Assembly (NCBI GenBank): GCA_031404015.1
Contig: JANNGT010000152.1
Location: forward strand, 1 to 8,494
DNA from: RPQJ01 sp031404015
GTDB lineage: Bacteria > Pseudomonadota > Gammaproteobacteria > Steroidobacterales > Steroidobacteraceae
Length of the DNA: 8,494 bases
Direction: 5' to 3'
Part shown: piece by piece, positions 1 through 4,963 of the stretch
How positions within the stretch are numbered: position 1 is the stretch's first letter
Layout: each line of letters opens with the position of its first letter
Notes under the pieces: generated by a model
Database searches by the model: none
Told to the model about the DNA's origin: nothing
The model's input: the letters and a program-made list of their open reading frames with translations, nothing else
Translations under genes and position numbers: made by a program

Positions 1-14
1 ACCGAGGCCCTGGC

Positions 15-1565
15 ATGAACGTCGAACAGGAACGCAGCCGCTCCTTGTGGATGGACCTGCCGGAGATCGACGTTCCCCCTCTCTTGACGGACCTCGACAC
101 CGACGTCCTCGTGATCGGCGCCGGTATCGCGGGTCTCTCGACAGCGTTCGAGTTGATGCTGTCGGGTCGCAGCGTGACCGTGGTGGATCGCGGCCGTCCT
201 GGCAGAGGCATGACTGCTCGCACCAGTGCGCATCTCGCATTCGAAATCGACGACTACTACCGCGAACTGATCAGCCACCGGAACGTGGAGGCGGCCCGAC
301 AGTATTACGCGAGCCAGGCTGCTGCCGTGGACCGGATCGAGGAAATCGCTGCGAGCGAAAGCATCGACTGCGACTTCGCGCGCGTCGATGGCTACCTGGT
401 CCCGGCCTGGGACGAGGACGTCGCGGACTTGCGCAAGGAACTGGACGCCGCGGCGCAGGCGGGCTTTGGCGACGCCGAATGGCTGGAGCAGGGTCCGGCA
501 CCGTGGTCCGGCCGGCCGGCGATTCGCTTTCCACGCCAGGCACGCTTTCACCCGCTCAAGTACGTGTACGGTCTGCTCGCGGTGCTGCGGGCACGAGGCG
601 TGCAGGTGTTCGGCTCCACGCCGATCGTGACGCTTGACGAAAACGACGGGATCGTCACGGCGACTTGCGAGGCTGGAAGGCGCATCACGGCCAAGGCAGC
701 GGTAGTGGCAACCAATTCGCCGTTTCACCTGACGATCCCGATTCACACCAAGCAGGCACCGTATCGCACGTACGTCCTCGCGGCGGATGTCGCCAAAGGG
801 ACGGTACCCGATTCGCTGGTGTGGGACACCCTCGAGCCCAGCTACCACTACGCGCGCATACAGCCGGGCGTAGAGCATGACCAGCTGATCGTTGGCGGCG
901 AAGATCACAAGACGGGCGAGGAAGACGATGTGTCGTCGCGATTCGCGCGGCTCGAGCAATGGGCTCGCGCGCTGTTTCCTGAAGTGGGTGCGGTCACGCA
1001 CCGCTGGTCGGGTCAGGTCATGGAGCCGTCGGATTACGTGCCTTTCATCGGGCTCAGCCCGAAACACAAGCGGGTGTGGCTCGTCACGGGCGACAGCGGC
1101 GAAGGCCTGACGACGGGAGTTACTGCGTCGCTGATCCTGCGCGAGCAGGTGAACGGCGGCCAGCATCCCTGGGGCGGTTTGTACGACCCGTCACGCTCGA
1201 TGCTGCATGGCCTGCGCGAATACGTTACCGAGAACCTCGATGCGACCCGGCACTGGGCAGCGCACCTCGGCCGCGGCGACATCGAGTCACTGGACCGGCT
1301 GAATCCGGGGCAGGGTGGCATCGTCAAGCTGCAGGGCGAAGCGGTGGCGGCCTATCGGACCCCGCAAGGTGACCTGCACCTGCGCAGCGCAACGTGCACG
1401 CATGCTGGCTGCGTCGTGCGCTGGAACGGCTTCGAACGCTGCTGGGACTGCCCGTGCCACGGTTCGCAGTTCTCGGTGGAAGGCGAGCCGTTGCAGGGCC
1501 CGGCCACCAAGCCGCTCGAAGTGTACGAACCGCCGACGGAGCGACGCAAAGCATCCAACGAGTAG
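15..1565 (+). CDS. FAD-dependent oxidoreductase with C-terminal Rieske [2Fe-2S] domain (YhfW-like)
   Basis: The 516-residue protein joins two redox modules. Residues about 30-380 form a DAO/glycine-oxidase type FAD fold: the dinucleotide-binding motif VIGAGIAGLSTA is at 33-44 (G35, G37, G40), the strand-end acid is in VTVVDRG near 54-60, and a second FAD-contacting segment, WLVTGDSGEGLTTG, lies near 355-368. Residues about 430-505 form a Rieske domain: CTH (C461, H463), 15 residues, then CPCHGS (C479, H482), so all four cluster ligands are present. I see no signal peptide or membrane segment, so it is probably soluble and cytoplasmic. Domain order and length resemble Bacillus subtilis YhfW. 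The substrate is unknown; electron flow between FAD and the cluster is inference. The chosen ATG has a weak GAGG at 4-7. Only 14 bases lie upstream, so its promoter or operon partner is outside the window. It converges on the GntR gene with a 10-base gap and has no obvious link to leucine catabolism. Confidence 0.9.
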   Translation: MNVEQERSRSLWMDLPEIDVPPLLTDLDTDVLVIGAGIAGLSTAFELMLSGRSVTVVDRGRPGRGMTARTSAHLAFEIDDYYRELISHRNVEAARQYYASQAAAVDRIEEIAASESIDCDFARVDGYLVPAWDEDVADLRKELDAAAQAGFGDAEWLEQGPAPWSGRPAIRFPRQARFHPLKYVYGLLAVLRARGVQVFGSTPIVTLDENDGIVTATCEAGRRITAKAAVVATNSPFHLTIPIHTKQAPYRTYVLAADVAKGTVPDSLVWDTLEPSYHYARIQPGVEHDQLIVGGEDHKTGEEDDVSSRFARLEQWARALFPEVGAVTHRWSGQVMEPSDYVPFIGLSPKHKRVWLVTGDSGEGLTTGVTASLILREQVNGGQHPWGGLYDPSRSMLHGLREYVTENLDATRHWAAHLGRGDIESLDRLNPGQGGIVKLQGEAVAAYRTPQGDLHLRSATCTHAGCVVRWNGFERCWDCPCHGSQFSVEGEPLQGPATKPLEVYEPPTERRKASNE

Positions 1566-1575
1566 CGTTCGATCG

Positions 1576-2343
1576 TCAGTCCGCCATCGTGCCGATGCCA
1601 ACCCTCGTGTCGAGTGCGATGCCGGCGAGTTCGTAGCCGCGACGGAAATCCTGCACGTGGCGCGTCATCCACGACTCGGCCTCGTCCGGTTTGTGTTCAC
1701 GAATCGCTTCGACGATGCAGCGCTGTGCCACGAGGATGCGTGTGCGGCCTTGCGGCACCCGGTCGATCATGCGTCGCAGCGAGGGCGCAAGCAGCCGCAT
1801 GACGGGCTGCATCGCGAGCTGCAACACACGGTTGCCGCTCAGTTCGGCGAGCTTGCCGAAGAACTCGACCACGTGCGTGACGGCACCCTCTGCCGCACGA
1901 GCGGTTTCGACTGCGCTCACGATGGCTTCCAGTGCAGCGAGATCGGCCGCGCTGCCGCGCTCGGCGGCGAGCGCAGCGACACGCGGAGCCACGGCGCGCA
2001 TGGCCTCCCACAGCTCGATGAACGTGACGTCGTCCAGCGCCAGGGTGCGCCCAACGCGCGAGGCGGTTTCGGCGTGCCCCGGACGCATGACCTTCAACCG
2101 CTTGGCACCGCCTTCGCGGCCCACGAGCCCGGCCGACTCGAGCCGTCGCAATGCCTCGCGTACCGTGGAACGATTCACGGCGAATTGTTCGGCCAGTTCC
2201 GTCTCGGTGGGCAGGGCATCGCCCGGTCGCAGGCTGCGGCGCAGGATCTTCTGCTCGATGACCGTAGAGATGCGGTGCGACGCTGACTGCCGCGTGAGGG
2301 GCTCGAACAGGGGATCCTTGTAGGAGGGGGCTGTTTCGGTCAT
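1576..2343 (-). CDS. GntR-family transcriptional regulator, FadR type, with FCD-like domain
   Basis: This 255-residue repressor-type protein has an N-terminal winged helix (about 22-88) containing PGDALPTETELAEQF (40-54) and NRSTVREALRRLESAGLV (57-74), the classic GntR DNA-binding signature. An all-helical C-terminal domain (about 100-240) with the SGN motif (169-171) fits the FCD ligand-binding domain. The reading frame stays open far upstream, antisense to the next gene. I chose the ATG at 2343 because the GntR fold starts right after it and it leaves a 60-80 base divergent spacer; its ribosome site is weak (GGA only). Residues that normally bind metal in FCD domains look lost: F162 replaces the His of D-x3-H, with V158 at the Asp position, and Q207 replaces a second His, while H229 may remain. 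Divergence from the liu operon and operator-like palindromes in between suggest it controls itself and that operon; the effector, perhaps an acyl-CoA, is inferred. Confidence 0.92.
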   Translation of the reverse strand: MTETAPSYKDPLFEPLTRQSASHRISTVIEQKILRRSLRPGDALPTETELAEQFAVNRSTVREALRRLESAGLVGREGGAKRLKVMRPGHAETASRVGRTLALDDVTFIELWEAMRAVAPRVAALAAERGSAADLAALEAIVSAVETARAAEGAVTHVVEFFGKLAELSGNRVLQLAMQPVMRLLAPSLRRMIDRVPQGRTRILVAQRCIVEAIREHKPDEAESWMTRHVQDFRRGYELAGIALDTRVGIGTMAD

Positions 2344-2350
2344 TGCGCAT

Positions 2351-2363
2351 TCCGATTGACGGA
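2351..2363. promoter_or_regulatory. Second, weaker copy of the operator-like repeat
   Basis: TCCGATTGACGGA at 2351-2363 matches TCCGATTGTCGGA at 2367-2379 in 12 of 13 bases. The copies are offset by 16 bp, and both have TCCG/CGGA arms. It may be a secondary regulator site just upstream of the main palindrome and close to the GntR start codon. Function is inferred from the repeat and its position only. Confidence 0.45.
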
Positions 2364-2388
2364 TAGTCCGATTGTCGGACAATATAGT
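2356..2388 (+). promoter_or_regulatory. Candidate promoter elements for the liu operon
   Basis: A good -35-like hexamer, TTGACG, is at 2356-2361 and a good -10-like hexamer, TATAGT, at 2383-2388. Their 21-base spacing is too long for a standard sigma70 promoter. With an 18-base spacer the -10 would be the poorer CAATAT at 2380-2385. The exact promoter is therefore unclear, but the elements flank and overlap the palindromes, so the operon promoter is likely here and would be occluded by a bound repressor. Confidence 0.35.
2366..2383. promoter_or_regulatory. Nested palindromic operator, probable GntR/FadR-type site
   Basis: Two perfect palindromes overlap here. ATTGTC-G-GACAAT (2371-2383) contains TTGTCGGACAA, which fits the FadR-subfamily operator pattern (TnGTnnnACnA type). 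GTCCGA-TTG-TCGGAC (2366-2380) overlaps it. The site lies between the divergent GntR and liuA starts and overlaps promoter-like hexamers for both, as expected for autoregulation plus control of the operon. Binding by the neighbouring GntR protein is inferred. Confidence 0.7.
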
Positions 2389-2409
2389 CCTGCCTTTTAA
2401 TCCATGCAA
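2381..2409 (-). promoter_or_regulatory. Candidate sigma70-type promoter for the GntR gene
   Basis: Read on the minus strand, TTGCAT (2409-2404) and TATATT (2386-2381) are separated by 17 bases. The -10 matches consensus at 5 of 6 positions and the -35 at 3 of 6. Transcription would start near 2374, inside the main palindrome, giving a leader of about 30 bases. Bound regulator would therefore block it, consistent with negative autoregulation. This is a prediction from sequence alone. Confidence 0.45.
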
Positions 2410-2424
2410 CCCGGGGGCGCCGCC

Positions 2425-3582
2425 ATGTTCGACTTCGACTTTGGTCTCGGTGAAGACATTGACCTGCTGCGCTCCACCGTGCGCGAGTTCTCGGCGACAG
2501 AGATCGCACCGCGCGCCGCCGACATCGATCGCAGCAATGCATTTCCCATGGACCTCTGGCGCAAGTTCGGCGACCTCGGCCTGCTCGGCATCACGGTGTC
2601 CACGGAGTTCGGTGGCGCCGGCATGGGCTACCTCGCGCACGTGATCGCGATGGAAGAGATCAGCCGCGCGTCCGGCAGCGTCGCGCTTTCGTACGGCGCC
2701 CATTCCAACCTGTGTGTGAACCAGATCCATCGCTGGGGCACGCAGGCGCAGAAAGAACGTTACCTGCCGCAGCTGCTGTCCGGTGAGCACGTCGGCGCGC
2801 TCGCGATGAGCGAGCCGGGATCGGGCTCGGATGTCATGAGCATGCGCCTGCATGCGCGCCCGCAAGGCGACCGCTACGTGCTCAATGGCAGCAAGTTCTG
2901 GATCACCAACGGCCCCATCGCCGACACACTCGTGGTCTACGCGACGGTTGACCCAGCCGCCGGCACCAAGGGGGTCACCGCGTTCGTTGTCGAAAAAGGA
3001 TTCAAGGGCTTCTCGACCTCGCCGAAGCTCGACAAGCTGGGCATGCGCGGCTCGGACACCTGCGAACTGGTGTTCGTCGACTGCGAGGTGCCGGCCGAAA
3101 ACGTTCTGGGCCAGGTGGGGCAGGGTGCCCGGGTGCTCATGAGTGGCCTCGATTACGAACGCGTCGTGCTGGCAGGCGGGCCCCTCGGCCTGATGCGTGC
3201 CTGCTTCGACGTGGTCGTGCCGTACGTGCACGAACGTAAGCAGTTCGGCACGCCGATCGGCCAGTTCCAGCTCATGCAGGGCAAGCTCGCCGACATGTAC
3301 ACGACGCTGAGCTCGTGCAGTGCCTATGTTTATGCGGTCGCCAGGGCCTGCGACGCGGGCAAGACCACACGGGTCGACGCTGCGGGGTGCATCCTGCTTG
3401 CCGCCGAGAAGGCGACGCAGGTGGCGCTGGAAGGCATCCAGGCCCTGGGCGGCAATGGCTACATCAACGATTACCCCACCGGGCGTATCCTGCGGGACGC
3501 GAAGTTGTATGAGATCGGCGCCGGCACCAGCGAGATCCGTCGCATGCTGATCGGACGCGAACTGTTCGCCGCAACCGCCTGA
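2425..3582 (+). CDS. liuA: Isovaleryl-CoA dehydrogenase (leucine degradation)
   Basis: This 385-residue FAD enzyme oxidises isovaleryl-CoA to 3-methylcrotonyl-CoA and passes electrons to electron-transfer flavoprotein. It has the full acyl-CoA dehydrogenase fold: N-terminal helices with FPMDLWRKFGDLGLLGITV (40-58), LSYGAHSNLCVNQI (88-101), the flavin loop AMSEPGSGSDV (127-137), NGSKFWITNG (154-163), and C-terminal LGGNGYINDYPTGRILRDAK (341-360). The isovaleryl assignment rests on the catalytic base: Glu lies in GLDYERVVL (E245), and the usual MCAD/SCAD Glu position near the C terminus is Ala (A366 in EIGAGTSE), as in known isovaleryl-CoA dehydrogenases. It closely resembles Pseudomonas LiuA. 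An upstream in-frame ATG at 2404 would add seven residues but has no ribosome site. The start at 2425 has GGGGG at 2413-2417 and matches the family N terminus. First gene of the operon; maoC follows after 37 bases. Confidence 0.93.
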   Translation: MFDFDFGLGEDIDLLRSTVREFSATEIAPRAADIDRSNAFPMDLWRKFGDLGLLGITVSTEFGGAGMGYLAHVIAMEEISRASGSVALSYGAHSNLCVNQIHRWGTQAQKERYLPQLLSGEHVGALAMSEPGSGSDVMSMRLHARPQGDRYVLNGSKFWITNGPIADTLVVYATVDPAAGTKGVTAFVVEKGFKGFSTSPKLDKLGMRGSDTCELVFVDCEVPAENVLGQVGQGARVLMSGLDYERVVLAGGPLGLMRACFDVVVPYVHERKQFGTPIGQFQLMQGKLADMYTTLSSCSAYVYAVARACDAGKTTRVDAAGCILLAAEKATQVALEGIQALGGNGYINDYPTGRILRDAKLYEIGAGTSEIRRMLIGRELFAATA

Positions 3583-3604
3583 GTTTCGGCAAAGACACCA
3601 GCGA

Positions 3605-3619
3605 GAGGGGAGAAAGACG
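3605..3619 (+). promoter_or_regulatory. Strong ribosome binding site for the MaoC-type hydratase gene
   Basis: GAGGGG at 3605-3610, followed by AGA, lies nine bases before the ATG at 3620 and selects it over the in-frame ATG two codons later. It is the best Shine-Dalgarno-like sequence of the operon together with GAGGAG at 4949-4954 before liuB. Confidence 0.6.
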
Positions 3620-4087
3620 ATGCCGATGGGCGGGCTCTATTACGAGCAGTTCAGCGTGGGGCAGCGCTTCGAACACGTGCTGCGACGCACGGTCACCGAG
3701 ACCGACAACTTGCTGTTCAGCGCGCTCACGCACAATCCGGCAGCGCTGCACCTCGACGAAGAGGCGATGAAAGCCTCCGAGTTTGGCACCCGCATCGTGA
3801 ACAGCTGCTACACGCTGAGCTTGATGGTCGGTGTCTCCGTGGCCGACACCACGCTCGGTACCACCATCGCCAACCTGGGCTGGGACGAGGTGCGGTTTCC
3901 GCAGCCTGTTTTCATTGGCGACACGCTGCGCACCGAATCCATCGTGCATGAGATGCGCGAGAGCAAGTCGCGCGCCGATGCGGGCATCGTCACGTTCGTG
4001 CATCGTTGCTTCAACCAGCACGGGGTTGAAGTGGCGGTGTGCCAGCGCATGGCGCTGATGAAAAAGCAGCCTGTGGCGGGCGCGTGA
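3620..4087 (+). CDS. MaoC-like acyl-CoA hydratase, proposed 3-methylglutaconyl-CoA hydratase
   Basis: The 155-residue protein is a single hot-dog domain of the MaoC/R-hydratase family. The central segment TETDNLLFSALTHNPAALHLD (26-46) aligns with the hydratase-2 signature: N39-P40 and H44 are kept. The usual Asp before x-N-P is T37, however, and two extra residues separate NP from the His. This variant recalls itaconyl-CoA and mesaconyl-CoA hydratases and Rv2499c. PVFIGDTLRTES (96-107) is the typical hot-dog strand after the active site. Place in the operon suggests it hydrates 3-methylglutaconyl-CoA to HMG-CoA, probably the (R) isomer because it feeds a CitE-type lyase; itaconyl-CoA is another possible substrate. 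Its stop codon overlaps the lyase start, which implies coupled synthesis. Family assignment is firm; substrate is inferred from context and the mycobacterial parallel. Confidence 0.88.
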   Translation: MPMGGLYYEQFSVGQRFEHVLRRTVTETDNLLFSALTHNPAALHLDEEAMKASEFGTRIVNSCYTLSLMVGVSVADTTLGTTIANLGWDEVRFPQPVFIGDTLRTESIVHEMRESKSRADAGIVTFVHRCFNQHGVEVAVCQRMALMKKQPVAGA

Positions 4088-4089
4088 TG
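4085..4089 (+). other. Stop-start overlap coupling the hydratase and lyase genes
   Basis: In TGATG the hydratase stop (4085-4087) shares one base with the lyase start ATG (4087-4089). The lyase gene has no separate ribosome site of note, so translation is probably coupled. This fits two enzymes acting in sequence. Confidence 0.75.
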
Positions 4090-4944
4090 CGATCGCTCCT
4101 GTTCGTCCCGGGCGATCGACCCGAACGCTTCGCCAAGGCGCAGGCAAGCGGCGCCGATGCGATCATCATCGACCTCGAGGATGCGGTGGCGCCCTCGGTC
4201 CGTCCAGGCGCACGCACGAACATCGCGGAGTACCTGCGCGCGGGCGAGCGCAGCGTGCCGGTCTGGGTGCGCATCAACCCCGTGCAGACAGACGATTCCC
4301 TGATCGACCTCGCGGCGGTCGTGGCATCGCGACCCGATGGGATCGTTCTGCCGAAGGCGCGCACTGGGGCGGACCTGGTCCAGCTCGATCATTGGCTCGA
4401 GGTGCTCGAAACGCAGCAAGGCCAGCAGCGCGGTTCCACCCGGGTCATCGCGCTGATCACCGAAACCGCCACAGCCATGCTCAGCGGCTCGACGTTCGCG
4501 CACCCGCCGGTCCGCGTCGTCGGTTACACGTGGGGCGCGGAAGACCTGGCGGCAGACGTCGGTGCCGCTGCCAATCGCGACAAGGAAGGCGAGTTCGAGT
4601 TCACGTTCCGCATGGCCCGTGCACATTGCCTGCTCGTGGCAGCCGCAGCCGGGGTCGATGCCTACGACACGACGGACGTCGACTTCAAGGACGCCGCCGC
4701 CATCGAACGACGCGCGCAGGCTGCGCGCCGCGACGGCTTCGTCGGCAAGCTCGCAATCCATCCGGCCCAGCTTGCGCCGATTCACAAGGCGTTCGCTCCC
4801 ACGGCGGATGAAGTGACCTGGGCGCGACGCGTCCTCGAATTGATGTCGGGTGCGACGGGAGTCGTGGCACTGGACGGCCGCATGATCGACCGCCCGCACG
4901 TGCAGCAAGCCGAACGCATCCTGGCCGCACTCGAGCCGCGTTGA
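4087..4944 (+). CDS. CitE-like CoA-ester lyase, proposed (R)-HMG-CoA / citramalyl-CoA lyase
   Basis: This 285-residue protein belongs to the HpcH/HpaI aldolase (CitE-like) family, a Mg2+-dependent TIM barrel that cleaves beta-hydroxyacyl-CoA. Visible landmarks are RSLLFVPGDRPERFAKA (2-18), IIIDLEDAV (26-34), VRINP (61-65, R62), VLPKA (87-91), ITET with metal ligand E126, WGAEDLAADVG with metal ligand D153, KLAIHPAQL (221-229) and MIDRPHVQQAERIL (266-279). D268 is the likely counterpart of the Asp implicated in catalysis in CLYBL-type lyases. Start: an in-frame ATG at 4039 would overlap the hydratase by 49 bases, but homology begins right at the ATG at 4087. No citrate lyase alpha or gamma subunit gene is adjacent, so it is not part of citrate lyase. 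By analogy with M. tuberculosis Rv2498c it probably splits HMG-CoA into acetyl-CoA and acetoacetate, and perhaps citramalyl-CoA into acetyl-CoA and pyruvate. Family is firm, substrate inferred. Confidence 0.9.
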   Translation: MRSLLFVPGDRPERFAKAQASGADAIIIDLEDAVAPSVRPGARTNIAEYLRAGERSVPVWVRINPVQTDDSLIDLAAVVASRPDGIVLPKARTGADLVQLDHWLEVLETQQGQQRGSTRVIALITETATAMLSGSTFAHPPVRVVGYTWGAEDLAADVGAAANRDKEGEFEFTFRMARAHCLLVAAAAGVDAYDTTDVDFKDAAAIERRAQAARRDGFVGKLAIHPAQLAPIHKAFAPTADEVTWARRVLELMSGATGVVALDGRMIDRPHVQQAERILAALEPR

Positions 4945-4963
4945 CCGTGAGGAGAGCAATGCA

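Noticed and set aside
1315..2286. Plus-strand 323-residue frame across the Rieske end and regulator
   Set aside because: It overlaps the Rieske motif in another frame and the GntR gene in antisense. No recognisable domain.
2404..2424. Upstream start for liuA giving MQPGGAA before MFDFDF
   Set aside because: No ribosome site precedes 2404, it would leave a leader of only a few bases if the promoter is right, and the family N terminus begins at MFDFDF. It cannot be excluded.
2344..3231. Minus-strand open frame extending the GntR protein to 551 residues
   Set aside because: The added 296 residues are antisense to liuA, resemble no family I recognise, and precede a complete GntR winged helix. 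GC-rich DNA commonly leaves such antisense frames open.
4039..4086. Upstream ATG for the CitE-like lyase
   Set aside because: It would overlap the hydratase by 49 bases, and the extra 16 residues do not resemble the family, whose conserved N terminus is MRSLLFVPGD.
4087..4944. Citrate lyase beta subunit
   Set aside because: There is no alpha subunit, acyl-carrier gamma subunit or ligase gene next to it, and its neighbours are leucine-pathway acyl-CoA enzymes.
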